This document shows, in pieces, positions 54,304 through 63,538 of a stretch of 64,000 bases of DNA (the stretch's first letter is position 1; the number at the start of each line of letters is the position of its first letter). The DNA lies in contig NZ_LR027842.1 of the NCBI RefSeq assembly GCF_900607225.1, forward strand, positions 2,322,980-2,386,979. The letters are read 5' to 3'. The notes under the pieces are model-generated. The model was given only the letters and a program-made list of their open reading frames with translations, ran no database searches and was not told the DNA's origin. The stretch comes from [Pseudopropionibacterium] massiliense (GTDB taxonomy: Bacteria; Actinomycetota; Actinomycetes; Propionibacteriales; Propionibacteriaceae). The translations under genes and the position numbers were made by a program.

Positions 54304-55403
54304 GCCCGCACCGCCGAGTGGATGGCCGTTGCGGCGAACAACAGGATCGAGACCACGGTCATGGCTCCTCCGATCTGGTACAGGAAGGTTCCGGTCAGGG
54401 CACCGAGGACGCGCACCACCATGCCCAGGTGCAGCACCGCCAGTGGCACCCACATGGCGGGGCGGTAGGGCAGGGGACGGGAAAGGACGGTCGGGAAGAT
54501 GATCGGGGCGTGGGCCATGATCATGGACATGGCGAACCCCAGGAAGGTGCCGTGCACCACCACGTCGTAGGTTCCGGTGGCCTCTGGGCGGCCGACGATG
54601 ACCCAGGTTAGGCCCGCGACGGCCAGCCAGAAGTTTCCCAGCAGCAGCGCGGCGGCGTTGTAGCGCCGCAGGCCCTCGCTTCGGATCAGCCGACGCCCGA
54701 CGTCGTCGCGGATCAGCCAGAGCGCCACGAACAGCACCCCGGCCCCGAAGATGCGGTCGCCGGAACCGGGCCACAGCAACGCGGAAACGGCCGCCAGGGA
54801 AAGCCACGCGCTCGCCGTCACCAGGGTGGGGATGGCGCGGCGGCCCATGGTCAGCTGCGCCAGCTCGGCGCGTTCGGCGGCGATCGTGACGACGATGAAC
54901 CCGGCGAGCAGGGGCAGCAGCGCGGGAACCTCCACGCTGACCAGCAGCGCGGCCGCGAGACACGCCAGGACCGCCCCCACCACCTGGGCGGCCACCAGCG
55001 GCAACGGGGCGCGGCGGTACAGGGCGACCATGACGGCGACGAAGGCGAGGGTGCCGTCGAACAGCAGCAGCCTCCCGAGCACCGGGAATGCCCCGGAGAT
55101 CATCACGATCGCCCCGGCGCCGAGCAGGGCAGGTGCTGCGTAGGCAAGCCGGTTGCGCAGCGCCTGGGCGCGTTCCAGAGAGATCAGGGACCCCATGAAC
55201 CCCAGGACCATGAGCGGCCCGTGCAGGTCGGCGAGCCGGCCGCTGGCCACCGGCGCCCAGACACCGAGCCGCACCAGTCCCGCGTTGAGGCCTGTCAGAA
55301 GGCTGATTCCCGCCAGCATCACCAGGAGGACACGGCGCGAGACGGGAGCTGGTGCGGCCTTTTTCAAAGGGTTCAGCTGCGCCGTTCGAGCTTCAGCTTC
55401 CAA
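54300..55403 (-). CDS. NnrS-like polytopic membrane protein
   Basis: 367 aa, about 12 hydrophobic segments. It shares with NnrS and the NirK-fused membrane domain the helices LHGPLMVLGFMGSLISLERAQAL and VVHGTFLGFAMSMIMAHAPIIFPTVL, with conserved His that bind haem or copper in relatives. It may relieve NO stress or assist electron transfer to NirK, whose gene it overlaps by 4 nt. ATG at 55403 overlaps the end of the DUF2249 gene. Confidence 0.75.
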   Translation of the reverse strand: MEAEARTAQLNPLKKAAPAPVSRRVLLVMLAGISLLTGLNAGLVRLGVWAPVASGRLADLHGPLMVLGFMGSLISLERAQALRNRLAYAAPALLGAGAIVMISGAFPVLGRLLLFDGTLAFVAVMVALYRRAPLPLVAAQVVGAVLACLAAALLVSVEVPALLPLLAGFIVVTIAAERAELAQLTMGRRAIPTLVTASAWLSLAAVSALLWPGSGDRIFGAGVLFVALWLIRDDVGRRLIRSEGLRRYNAAALLLGNFWLAVAGLTWVIVGRPEATGTYDVVVHGTFLGFAMSMIMAHAPIIFPTVLSRPLPYRPAMWVPLAVLHLGMVVRVLGALTGTFLYQIGGAMTVVSILLFAATAIHSAVRA

Positions 55404-55666
55404 GCGTCGGGACCTTCTTGGACGTAGCTGACCTGGATGGCGTCGCCGTGGAGGTCGGCGATCTGCGCCAGCAGCGGCAGCGGGTTATGGGGGGCGACGA
55501 GAATGAAGGCGCCGCCCACGTTCAAGGAACCGACGACACCGAGGATCGCGGCGTGACGGATCGCGTGCGGGATGACGCGGGCATCGAGTTCGGGCAGGGA
55601 GTCGTGACCGCATCCGCAGCCACAGCTACCCCCGGAGGACTTCTCGGTGATGGGCAGTTCAGTCAT
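55373..55666 (-). CDS. DUF2249 domain protein
   Basis: 97 aa. A Cys-rich N-terminus (GGSCGCGCGHDSLPELDARVIP) and the DUF2249 core (AILGVVGSLNVGGAFILVAPHNPLPLL; VSYVQEGPDAWKLKLER). DUF2249 proteins accompany denitrification and haem-copper oxidase genes; function not known. First gene of the nitrite reductase operon. The CxCxCxH cluster could bind metal. ATG 55666 chosen; no gene signal is seen in the longer open frame upstream. Confidence 0.75.
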   Translation of the reverse strand: MTELPITEKSSGGSCGCGCGHDSLPELDARVIPHAIRHAAILGVVGSLNVGGAFILVAPHNPLPLLAQIADLHGDAIQVSYVQEGPDAWKLKLERRS

Positions 55667-55781
55667 GCGGCGGAGTTTAACGACATCCGCGGCACCACGG
55701 TGGACGACACCACCATTCGGGAGGATCGCCCAGTAGGCTTGCGGCCTGTCAGGGATAGTCATGCGCGAGGAGGGGGTGTCC

Positions 55782-56225
55782 ATGCCGGTGATCCACGCCG
55801 CCATCACCACCGACCCCATCGACCAGTCACGTCTGGAGGCTCTCGTCTCCAGCGCGCACGCGGGCGCGCGAGTGAGCTTTACGGGCCTGATCCGCGACCA
55901 CGACGAGGAGGCCGAGGGAGTCGTCGTAGGGCTCGACTACACCTGTCATCCCGACGCTGACCGGTTCCTGGCCGGCGTCGCCGCATCCGTCGCATCGGAC
56001 CTGGACCCGGAGGGCAGGGCCGTCCTCGCCGTCGAGCACCGGATCGGCTCCCTCGGGGTCGGGGATGTGGCGATCGTCGCCGTCGCCGCATCGGCGCACC
56101 GCGGCCAGGCCTTCGAGCTGTGCCGGACGCTGGTGGATCGCGTCAAGGCGGAGGTGCCGATCTGGAAGCACCAGCACGAGGAGTCCGGGCGCGCGTCCTG
56201 GTCCAACCTGGGGTTGCCCCAGTGA
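55782..56225 (+). CDS. moaE: Molybdopterin synthase catalytic subunit MoaE
   Basis: 147 aa. Converts precursor Z to molybdopterin with MoaD. Seen: VSFTGLIRDHDEEAEGVVVGLDY, VEHRIGSLGVGDVAIVAVAASAHRGQAF and the catalytic-lysine motif VKAEVPIWKHQ. ATG 55782 with GGAGGGGG upstream; ATG 55761 is the alternative. Overlaps moaA by 4 nt. Its partner MoaD ends at the right edge of the window. Confidence 0.92.
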   Translation: MPVIHAAITTDPIDQSRLEALVSSAHAGARVSFTGLIRDHDEEAEGVVVGLDYTCHPDADRFLAGVAASVASDLDPEGRAVLAVEHRIGSLGVGDVAIVAVAASAHRGQAFELCRTLVDRVKAEVPIWKHQHEESGRASWSNLGLPQ

Positions 56226-57205
56226 CCCTGACCGACCGTTTCGGCCGTGTTCACCGCGATCTGCGGATCTCGCTGACCGACCACTGCAACCTGCGCTGCA
56301 CCTACTGCATGCCCCCCGAGGGGGTGCCGTGGCTGCCCCGCACCACCCTGCTGACCCCCGAGGAACTGATGCGGATAGTGCGGATCGCCGTCGGGGAGGG
56401 CATTGAGGAGGTGCGCCTGACGGGCGGGGAACCGCTGCTGCGCCCCGACTGCGTGGACGTGGTGGCGGCCATCGCATCGGTCGAGCCGCGCCCCGAGATC
56501 TCCATCACCACCAATGGCATCGGCCTGGCCCGGCTGGCCGAGCCCCTGAAACGGGCCGGCCTGGCGAGGGTGAACGTTTCCCTGGACACCCTGAAACCGG
56601 ATCGTTTCCACCAGCTCACCCGCCGCAACCGGCTCGCCGACGTCCTGGCCGGGATTGCGGCGGCGGATGCCGCGGGGCTGCACCCGGTGAAACTCAACGC
56701 GCTGCAGCTGCGCGGGATCAACGACGACGAGGCACCCGACCTCCTGGCCTTCGCGATGGACCACGGCTATGAGCTGCGTTTCATCGAGCAGATGCCCCTC
56801 GACGCGGGGCACACCTGGCGGCGCGACTCGATGGTGACCGCCGCCGAGACCATGGCCCGGCTCGGTGAACACTTCACCCTGAGCCCGCTGCCGGGTCGTG
56901 GCGCGGCACCCGCGGAACGTTTCCTGGTGGATGGCGGCCCCGCGACCGTCGGCATCATCGCGTCGGTGACCGCGCCGTTCTGCGGCGCCTGTGACCGGTT
57001 GCGACTGACCGCCGACGGGCAGCTGCGAAACTGTCTGTTCGCCACGGAGGAGTCCGACCTGCGCACCCCGATGCGCGAAGGCGCCGGGGACGAGGAACTG
57101 GCCGGGATCTTCCACCGCTGCCTGCTGCGCAAACTGCCCGGCCACGGAATCAACAATCCCGGTTTCCTTCAGCCTCAACGTCCCATGAATGCGATCGGCG
57201 GATAG
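56222..57205 (+). CDS. moaA: GTP 3',8-cyclase MoaA
   Basis: 327 aa radical-SAM enzyme for the first step of molybdenum cofactor synthesis. N-terminal cluster CNLRCTYC, EVRLTGGEPLLR and NVSLDTLKPDRF; C-terminal second cluster in FCGACDRLRLTADGQLRNCLF; double-Gly tail AIGG needed for activity. GTG start overlaps the moaE stop. Confidence 0.95.
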   Translation: MTLTDRFGRVHRDLRISLTDHCNLRCTYCMPPEGVPWLPRTTLLTPEELMRIVRIAVGEGIEEVRLTGGEPLLRPDCVDVVAAIASVEPRPEISITTNGIGLARLAEPLKRAGLARVNVSLDTLKPDRFHQLTRRNRLADVLAGIAAADAAGLHPVKLNALQLRGINDDEAPDLLAFAMDHGYELRFIEQMPLDAGHTWRRDSMVTAAETMARLGEHFTLSPLPGRGAAPAERFLVDGGPATVGIIASVTAPFCGACDRLRLTADGQLRNCLFATEESDLRTPMREGAGDEELAGIFHRCLLRKLPGHGINNPGFLQPQRPMNAIGG

Positions 57206-57274
57206 CTTTTCACTCGCATGTGCGGATACCATGACGGGGTTTGACACTCAGATTCCGACGAACAGGATTTGCCG

Positions 57275-57682
57275 GTGAGCCCCATGACCACCTTCAGCAT
57301 CCGGGAAGCCGCCCAGTTGATCGGCGTCAGCGACGACACCCTCAGGCGAAACATCGACCGGGGCGTGTTGCGCGCATCCCGTGACGGCGGGCACCTCAGC
57401 GTCGACGGACGCGACCTGGTGGCCTTCCAGCAGGCCCGGCAGGCCGCGGCCGAGACGGAGGGCACCCCCACCTCGGCGCGCAACCGCCTCACCGGGTTGG
57501 TGATGGCCGTCAAGAAGGACAAGGTGATGGCGGAGGTGCAGTTGCGGTGCGGACCCTTCGTCGTCACATCCCTGATGAGCACGGAATCCGCGGATCGGCT
57601 CGGATTGGTCCCGGGAACACTCGCCACGGCCGTGGTGAAGGCCACCACGGTGATCGTTGAAACCCCGGAAGGACTTTCGTGA
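57275..57682 (+). CDS. HTH plus Mop (molybdate-binding) domain protein
   Basis: 135 aa. N-terminal MerR/excisionase-type HTH (FSIREAAQLIGVSDDTLRRNIDRGVLRASRDGGHLSVDGRDLVAF) and one Mop domain (RNRLTGLVMAVKKDKVMAEVQLRCGP ... LVPGTLATAVVKATTVIVE) that binds molybdate. Likely a molybdate-sensing regulator or storage protein for the modABC genes it overlaps. GTG 57275 (AGGA, 7 nt) or ATG 57284. Confidence 0.87.
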   Translation: MSPMTTFSIREAAQLIGVSDDTLRRNIDRGVLRASRDGGHLSVDGRDLVAFQQARQAAAETEGTPTSARNRLTGLVMAVKKDKVMAEVQLRCGPFVVTSLMSTESADRLGLVPGTLATAVVKATTVIVETPEGLS

Positions 57683-58488
57683 AGAAACTCACCCTGGCCC
57701 TGGCGGGCCTGCTGGCCCTGACCGCCTGCGGTTCCCAGGCCACGTCCAACACCAGCCAGAACGCAACACAACCGGCGGCGTCCTCCGCCGCATCGGGCGG
57801 CACCGACCAGACCAGCGCGACCCTGACTATCTTCGCCGCGGCCTCCCTGAAGAACGTCTTCCCGAAGATCTACGAGGAGTTCAAGAAAACCCACCCGAAC
57901 TACACCATCGAGTTCTCCTTCGCCGGTTCCTCGGAGCTGGCCACCCAGATCAACAACGGCGCCGAGGCCGATGTCTTCGCCTCCGCCAACGAGAAGCAGA
58001 TGAAGGTGGCCTCTGACGCCGGCAACGTCGATGCCGCGAACACGAAGATCTTCGCCACCAACACCCTGACCCTGGTCACCCCTCCCAGCAACCCGGCGGG
58101 AATCACAAAACTGGAGGATGCCACCAAGGAGGGTGTGAAGCTTGTGGTGTGCGCCGAGCAGGTTCCCTGCGGCGCGGCCACCAAACAGCTCTCGGAGGCC
58201 ACCGGTTTCACCTTCACCCCGGTCTCGGAGGAGCAGAAGGTCACCGACGTACTGGCCAAGGTCACCTCGGGTGAGGCCGATGCGGGCCTGGTCTACGTAA
58301 CCGACGCCGCGGGCGCGGGGGACAAGGTCAAGGTCGTCGAAACCCCCGAGGCGGACAAGATCGTCAACAAGTACCCGATCGCGGTGACGAAGTCCGCGCG
58401 CCAGGGAGCCCAGGCCTTCGTTGACTTCGTGCTCGGTGAACAGGGCCAGTCCATGCTGCAGGCAGCTGGTTTCGGCGCACCCAGGTGA
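57679..58488 (+). CDS. modA: Molybdate ABC transporter binding lipoprotein ModA
   Basis: 269 aa. Lipoprotein signal with lipobox LTAC, a Ser/Thr/Ala-rich spacer (25-48), then [48 protein letters not shown], and [16 protein letters not shown], the typical ModA oxyanion-binding pattern. GTG start overlaps the Mop gene stop. Confidence 0.93.
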   Translation: MKKLTLALAGLLALTACGSQATSNTSQNATQPAASSAASGGTDQTSATLTIFAAASLKNVFPKIYEEFKKTHPNYTIEFSFAGSSELATQINNGAEADVFASANEKQMKVASDAGNVDAANTKIFATNTLTLVTPPSNPAGITKLEDATKEGVKLVVCAEQVPCGAATKQLSEATGFTFTPVSEEQKVTDVLAKVTSGEADAGLVYVTDAAGAGDKVKVVETPEADKIVNKYPIAVTKSARQGAQAFVDFVLGEQGQSMLQAAGFGAPR

Positions 58489-59249
58489 CGACCCCCAGAT
58501 GGGTGGTGTTGCCGGCGGCACTCGGCATGCTGCTGGTGGCGCTGCCCCTGGCCGGGTTGCTCAGCAGGGTGCCGTGGCCCGGCCTGTGGGAACTGCTGAC
58601 GTCGCAGTCGTCGCTGGCGGCGTTGCAGCTCAGCATCCTCACTGCGAGCGTCAGCACCGTCTTCTGCATCGTGCTCGGCACGCCAATGGCGCTGATCCTG
58701 GCGCGCCACGGGCTGCGCTGGCTGCGGCCCCTGGTGCTGTTGCCGCTGGTGCTGCCCCCGGTGGTCGGCGGGCTGGCGCTGCTGTTCACGTTCGGGCGGA
58801 TGGGTCTGATCGGGCAGCACCTGGAGGCCGCGGGCATCAAGATCGCCTTCAGCACCGTGGCCGTCATCCTGGCGCAGACCTTCGTGTCGCTGCCCTTCCT
58901 GGTGATGGGTCTCGAGGGGGCGCTGCGCACCGCCGGGGACCGCTACGAGAGGGTGGCCGCCACCCTGGGGGCCTCCCCCACCCGGACCCTGTTCACGGTG
59001 ACCCTGCCGCTGGTGTTCCCGGGGCTGTTGTCGGGGGCCGTGCTCAGTTTCGCCCGGGCGCTGGGCGAGTTCGGCGCCACCCTGACCTTCGCGGGTTCCC
59101 TGCAGGGCAGGACCCGGACCCTGCCGCTGGAGATCTACCTCCAGCGGGAGGCCGACCCGGATGCCACCATCGCCTTGTCGCTGCTGCTGGTGATCTTCGC
59201 GGGAATCGTCATGGTGATCGCGTACGGAAAGGGAAGGACCAGGTCGTGA
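58485..59249 (+). CDS. modB: Molybdate ABC transporter permease ModB
   Basis: 254 aa, five to six membrane helices. ModB features [35 protein letters not shown] and the EAA loop [35 protein letters not shown] start overlapping the modA stop; ends overlapping modC. Confidence 0.92.
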   Translation: MTTPRWVVLPAALGMLLVALPLAGLLSRVPWPGLWELLTSQSSLAALQLSILTASVSTVFCIVLGTPMALILARHGLRWLRPLVLLPLVLPPVVGGLALLFTFGRMGLIGQHLEAAGIKIAFSTVAVILAQTFVSLPFLVMGLEGALRTAGDRYERVAATLGASPTRTLFTVTLPLVFPGLLSGAVLSFARALGEFGATLTFAGSLQGRTRTLPLEIYLQREADPDATIALSLLLVIFAGIVMVIAYGKGRTRS

Positions 59250-59956
59250 AGGGACTGCACTGGGAGGGAACCCTCAATGCCCGCAACCACGAAACCGGCC
59301 TGGACGTGCCGGCGGGGCGGGTACTGGCCGTGGTCGGCCCGAACGGGGCCGGGAAATCGACGCTGCTGGACCTGCTGTGCGGGCTGCTGAAACCCGACCG
59401 CGGCCGCCTCGACATCGACGGCCAGGTACTGGTCGACTCCCGCCGTTTCGTTCCCGCCCACCGGCGGCGCATCGGCTTGCTCGGGCAGCAGCCGCTGCTG
59501 TTCCCGCACCTCGACGTGCTGGGCAACGTCGCCTACGGGCCCCGCGCCCAGAAGCTCCGGCGCGACGAGGCCAGGGCGTTGGCGCTGGAGATGCTGGAGC
59601 GCTTGGATGCCGCCGACCTCGCCTCCCGCAGACCCGACGAGCTGTCAGGTGGTCAGGCGGCTCGGGTCGCGCTGGCCCGGGCACTGGCCACCAGGCCCCG
59701 CGCGATGCTGATCGACGAACCCTTCGCCGCCGTGGATGTCGAGTACACGCCCCGGTTGCGGGTGGCGGTCAAGGCGGCCCTCGCCGAGGTCGGCTGCCCC
59801 TGCATTATCGTCACCCACGACCCGGCCGACGTCGCGGCACTGGCCGACGACGTCGCGGTGCTGGACAACGGCCGGATCGTGGAACACGGCCCGGCCGCCG
59901 AGGTCATGGCCCGTCCGGGCAGTTCCTTCGGGAAACTGCTGTTCGTCCGGGACTGA
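59246..59956 (+). CDS. modC: Molybdate ABC transporter ATPase ModC
   Basis: 236 aa. Walker [33 protein letters not shown], signature [16 protein letters not shown], Walker [13 protein letters not shown], switch [12 protein letters not shown]. It lacks the C-terminal TOBE/Mop domain common in ModC; the Mop domain here is on the upstream regulator. GTG at 59246 overlaps the modB stop. Confidence 0.9.
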   Translation: MKGLHWEGTLNARNHETGLDVPAGRVLAVVGPNGAGKSTLLDLLCGLLKPDRGRLDIDGQVLVDSRRFVPAHRRRIGLLGQQPLLFPHLDVLGNVAYGPRAQKLRRDEARALALEMLERLDAADLASRRPDELSGGQAARVALARALATRPRAMLIDEPFAAVDVEYTPRLRVAVKAALAEVGCPCIIVTHDPADVAALADDVAVLDNGRIVEHGPAAEVMARPGSSFGKLLFVRD

Positions 59957-59999
59957 CCCGGGCGACCTCCTTGACACCGCCTGTTTCTCGACCACCCTG

Positions 60000-60044
60000 T
60001 GGTTTCGACTCGGACTGTTCCTTCGTCACGGCCCGGCTCAACCA
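60000..60044 (+). repeat. Dispersed hairpin repeat, copy D
   Basis: TGGTTTCGACT ... GGCTCAACCA between the convergent modC and iron ATPase genes. Internal stem CGGACTGT/ACGGCCCG, one mismatch and one wobble. May serve as a bidirectional terminator. Confidence 0.75.
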
Positions 60045-60083
60045 GCTTCCCGAGGGAGCTTCCGGAGAAGCCGGGTCGATCCC

Positions 60084-60884
60084 CTATCGGGCCACGACCG
60101 TGAGCACCCCGTCCTCGTCCGTGTTCACCGCCACCTCCGTGTCGTAGACCCGGCTCAGGTTCTCCGAGGTGCAGACCTCGTGTGGGGTTCCCTGGGCCAC
60201 CACCTCACCGGCGGTCATCAGCATCACCTCGTCGCAGAACCGGGTGGCCAGGTTGATGTCGTGCAGGACCACCAGGGCCAGCCGGGAGGACGACTCCCCC
60301 GCATCCGCGTCCTTTCCGTTCAGTTTCTCGGCGACCGTAGCCTCGGAGCCGTGGACGTGTTTGCGGACGCTGCGCAGCACCCGGACCTGGTGTTTCAGGT
60401 CCAGGGCACTGGTCGGTTCGTCGAGCAGCACCAGTTCGGGTCCATGAACGAGGGTCTGCGCCAGGGAGATGAGCTGCCGTTGGCCTCCCGAGCACTCCCC
60501 CAGATAGGTGTTGGCGAGCTTGCCGATGCCCAGCGCGTCGAGGGCGGCGTAGGCGCGTTCCACGTCCTTTTTCGGGACCCGCCACGCCGAGCCGCCGCGT
60601 TGGGCCGAGACCAGCACCGATTCCATGGCGGTCAGAGCGATGTGCCCCGGGATCTCCTGGGGCATGTACCCGGTGACGTCCTGCAGGGCGCGGCCGCTGC
60701 GTTTCCCGTAGCTGACCGACCCGTGGCAGTGCTGGGCGCCCGCGATGGAACGGACCAGCGTCGACTTCCCGCAGCCGTTGGGGCCGAGCAGCCCCGCGAC
60801 GACGCCCTCCTTGATGGTCAGGTCGAGACCGGAGAGCACCGCGTGTTTTCCATAGCTCACGCTGATGGATTCAAGGTTGAGCAT
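60084..60884 (-). CDS. Iron/siderophore-type ABC transporter ATPase
   Basis: 266 aa FecE/FepC-like. Walker A LGPNGCGKSTLV, GYMPQEIPGHIALTAMESVL, signature CSGGQRQLISLAQTL, Walker B LVLLDEPTSALDLKHQ, switch LHDINLATRFCDE. An extra stretch of about 20 residues (HGSEATVAEKLNGKDADAG) sits between Walker B and the switch. Last gene of a binding protein-permease-ATPase operon. Confidence 0.88.
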   Translation of the reverse strand: MLNLESISVSYGKHAVLSGLDLTIKEGVVAGLLGPNGCGKSTLVRSIAGAQHCHGSVSYGKRSGRALQDVTGYMPQEIPGHIALTAMESVLVSAQRGGSAWRVPKKDVERAYAALDALGIGKLANTYLGECSGGQRQLISLAQTLVHGPELVLLDEPTSALDLKHQVRVLRSVRKHVHGSEATVAEKLNGKDADAGESSSRLALVVLHDINLATRFCDEVMLMTAGEVVAQGTPHEVCTSENLSRVYDTEVAVNTDEDGVLTVVAR

Positions 60885-60914
60885 GAGTTCCGAACCTCTT
60901 CTCGTGAGCGTGGT

Positions 60915-62087
60915 CTAGTTGGAGATGGCGGAGGTGGTGCGCCGCCTACCCAGGATGATCAGCACGAACACCGGGACACCGACGAGGGCCGTGAGGATGC
61001 CGACCGGGAGTACCACACCCGGCACCACGATCTGGGCCACCGCATGGGCGCTGGTGAGCACTAGAGCGCCGCAGGCCATTGCCGTCGGCACGAAGAGCCG
61101 CTGGTCCTCCCCCACCAGGATGCGGGCCACGTGGGGGCCGACCAGGCCCACGAAACCGATGATCCCGACGGAGCTGACGGTGAGCGCCGCGATCAGGGAG
61201 GCCCCCAGCAGGGTCCACATGCGGACGTTGTCGACCTTCACACCCATGGCCCGGGCCCGGGCCTCACCAAGCGAGAGCGCAGTGAGTTTCCACTGGTTCA
61301 TCGAGAACAGCGGAGTGACCACGATGAGGGAGACCAGCACCATGGCGATGGAGAACCAGGTGGCGCGTTCCAGCGACCCCATGGTCCAGAACACCATCCG
61401 CTGAAGGGATTCCTGGGAGGCCCGGTACTGAAGCAGCATCAGCAACGCCTGGAACCCGAAGACCAGGGCGATACCCAGCAGGATGATGGTTTCGCGACCC
61501 GACCGCCGCAGCCGCGACACCAGCGCAATCACCCCGCTGGCGACCAGAGCCAGCGCCGCGGCGCCGATCGGCACGGAGGCCTCGGAGAAGAAGGGGAAAC
61601 TGATCCCGGTGGCGATCACGATTGCCGCGCCGCAACCCGCAGCGGCGGAGACGCCGAGAGTGTAGGGCTCCGCCAGGGGGTTGTCGAGAATGGTCTGCAT
61701 CTGCGCGCCGGCAAGGGCCAGTGCGGCTCCGGCCACCACCGCCATGAGAGCGGGCGGGGTACGCAACTCCATCACGACGGTTCGGGTCCGCCCGGACACC
61801 TCCGCCGCCCATCCGGCATCGATCCCCAGTTGCTGCAGTCCTTCCGCGATCCCCCTGAGATAGGTGCTGGCGATGTCCGCGGCGCTGATGTTGAGCGGCC
61901 CCACCAGCATGGCGATCACGAACATGGCCACCACGGCCACGAGAATGCCGACGAGGGTCAGCATGCGTTTGGTCTTGATCCGCCAGAACTCGGCGAGTGC
62001 TTCCTTCTGGGAGCCGTCCTCCAGTACCGCGGCTCCCACTGCGGCGCTACTCTCCGAGACGGTCTCGGCTGCCTTGGTGTCGGTCAT
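60915..62087 (-). CDS. Iron/siderophore-type ABC transporter permease (FecCD)
   Basis: 390 aa, about ten membrane helices after a 35-residue cytoplasmic N-terminus. FecCD signatures: LRTPPALMAVVAGAALALAGAQMQTILDNPLAEPYTLGVSAAAGCGAA, GEARARAMGVKVDNVR, and GIIGFVGLVGPHVARILVGEDQR. The start overlaps the binding-protein stop by 4 nt. Confidence 0.9.
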   Translation of the reverse strand: MTDTKAAETVSESSAAVGAAVLEDGSQKEALAEFWRIKTKRMLTLVGILVAVVAMFVIAMLVGPLNISAADIASTYLRGIAEGLQQLGIDAGWAAEVSGRTRTVVMELRTPPALMAVVAGAALALAGAQMQTILDNPLAEPYTLGVSAAAGCGAAIVIATGISFPFFSEASVPIGAAALALVASGVIALVSRLRRSGRETIILLGIALVFGFQALLMLLQYRASQESLQRMVFWTMGSLERATWFSIAMVLVSLIVVTPLFSMNQWKLTALSLGEARARAMGVKVDNVRMWTLLGASLIAALTVSSVGIIGFVGLVGPHVARILVGEDQRLFVPTAMACGALVLTSAHAVAQIVVPGVVLPVGILTALVGVPVFVLIILGRRRTTSAISN

Positions 62088-63262
62088 GACAGCTTGGCGG
62101 CGAAGACGCCCTCGGCCTTGAAGGGCATGAACTTGTCGTGGAACTCGCTCCAGGCGGCGTCCACCTCGGGCAGCCCGTCAACCTTGAGTCCCTGCCATTC
62201 GGCGAAGGCGACGTAGGCGAGGAAGTTGTACGGCGCGTCGTAGAGCTGGTGGTAGATGCCGTAGACCTGCTTGTCGCTGAACGCTTTCAGCTCGCTGTAA
62301 CCGGTCTCGCTGGACAGCTGCCCCAAGGTCTGGTTCGTCTCCTCAGGGGTGGCGTTGTAGCCGAGTTTGACGTACTTGATGACCGTCTTCTCGCTCACCT
62401 TCTGCTTCTCCCAGTCGCCTCCCGTGGCGATGATGATGTCCGGCTGGGATGCGATCAGCTGCTCGGCCGTGACGGTGCCCGCGTCCCCATCGATAAGTTT
62501 GGTGCCGAGGTTGTTGCCGCCGCTGGCGGTGACAATCTGGCCGAAGTTGGACTCCCCGAAGGTGCGGCCGGGTTCGGAGATGCCGGGGGAACGCCACACG
62601 AAAACACTCGGGCGATCCGCCTCGGCCTTGGCCTTGGCTGCCTCCAGGACCGGGTTGACCAAGGAGTCATAGTAGGTGAGGAACTCATCCGCCTTGCCGA
62701 AGACGCCGAAGGCCTGACCCAGCAGCCGGACGCTGGTGTGGGTGTTCTCCACCGGTTTCTTGCGGAAATCGGTCACCAGGTAGGGGATCTTGGCGGAATC
62801 CAGTTTCGCGTCGAACCCGGCCTGTTTGGCGGCCTCGTACTGTTCCAGGGTCATGAGGAACAGGTCGGGGTTGTACTCGAGGAGGTTCTCCACGCTCAGG
62901 TCTCCCTTGGCGACGCTGCCGACGGTGGGCAGCTCTGCCGCCTTGGGCTGCACCTTCACCAGGCGATCGTAGATGTCGGGGGCAGCGCTCTGGATGTCGG
63001 TTCCCCAGGCCACTACCTTGTCCATCAGGTTGTCGCGCTGCAGGAAGAGCAGCGAGTAGGCCTGGCGGGATTCCCCCAGGATGATCTTGGTGGGAGCGGA
63101 TTCCAGGGTGACGGTACGGCCCGCGACATCGGTGATGGTCAATGCGCCACCTGCGGAACCCGAACCGGATGTTTCGGCCGTCTGGTTCCGGTTGCCGCAC
63201 GCCGAGACGGCGGCCACCCCCAGCGCCCCCGCGGCTCCTGCCAGAAAAGTCCTGCGTTTCAT
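62084..63262 (-). CDS. Iron/siderophore-type ABC transporter binding lipoprotein
   Basis: 392 aa. Twin-arginine-like start (KRRTFLAGAAGALG) with lipobox VSAC, then a type III binding-protein fold (ITDVAGRTVTLESAPTKIILGE; VENLLEYNPDLFLMTLEQYE; YVAFAEWQGLKVDG). ATG at 63262 is 7 nt from AGGAGG; ATG at 63268 is too close. A DtxR-like box about 95 nt upstream implies iron repression. Ligand could be haem, a ferric siderophore or another metal chelate. Confidence 0.87.
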   Translation of the reverse strand: MKRRTFLAGAAGALGVAAVSACGNRNQTAETSGSGSAGGALTITDVAGRTVTLESAPTKIILGESRQAYSLLFLQRDNLMDKVVAWGTDIQSAAPDIYDRLVKVQPKAAELPTVGSVAKGDLSVENLLEYNPDLFLMTLEQYEAAKQAGFDAKLDSAKIPYLVTDFRKKPVENTHTSVRLLGQAFGVFGKADEFLTYYDSLVNPVLEAAKAKAEADRPSVFVWRSPGISEPGRTFGESNFGQIVTASGGNNLGTKLIDGDAGTVTAEQLIASQPDIIIATGGDWEKQKVSEKTVIKYVKLGYNATPEETNQTLGQLSSETGYSELKAFSDKQVYGIYHQLYDAPYNFLAYVAFAEWQGLKVDGLPEVDAAWSEFHDKFMPFKAEGVFAAKLS

Positions 63263-63355
63263 ATCCATGCCTCCTGCCGCCACGACGGCGCGATTGTGTT
63301 TGGTGGTATCGGTCAGATCGAACTGCCCGGGACGCTGACGGCGTCCTTTCAGAGA

Positions 63356-63374
63356 GAAAGCTAGGCAACCCTAA
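63356..63374 (-). promoter_or_regulatory. DtxR/IdeR-like iron box
   Basis: Minus strand TTAGGGTTGCCTAGCTTTC matches about 14 of 19 positions of the DtxR/IdeR consensus. It overlaps a -10 (TAGGGT) that has TTGCGC 18 nt upstream, the usual geometry for iron-dependent repression of the operon. Confidence 0.75.
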
Positions 63375-63525
63375 GAGCAGATCGCAGGATTGCGCAACTC
63401 AGGCGTTGCACTATCTGAGACGCCGCCCGGGACGAAGCTCCGTATGGCAGCGAGCTTCACACACGTTTGGTTTCGCCTGCACCGCCCTGTTCCGCCACGG
63501 TGAACGGACCCCGCCCACAGCCCCC

Positions 63526-63531
63526 TAAACT
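63526..63531 (+). promoter_or_regulatory. Candidate -10 for a leaderless transcript
   Basis: TAAACT lies 7 nt before the ATG at 63539, which has no Shine-Dalgarno; similar to the arrangement before 18360. Confidence 0.45.
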
Positions 63532-63538
63532 CTGGGAC

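Noticed and set aside
51601-54963. A longer start for the nitrite reductase fusion (1120 codons)
   Set aside because: The extra N-terminal part is the NnrS-like gene read out of frame; ATG 54303 overlaps that gene's stop in the usual ATGA manner.
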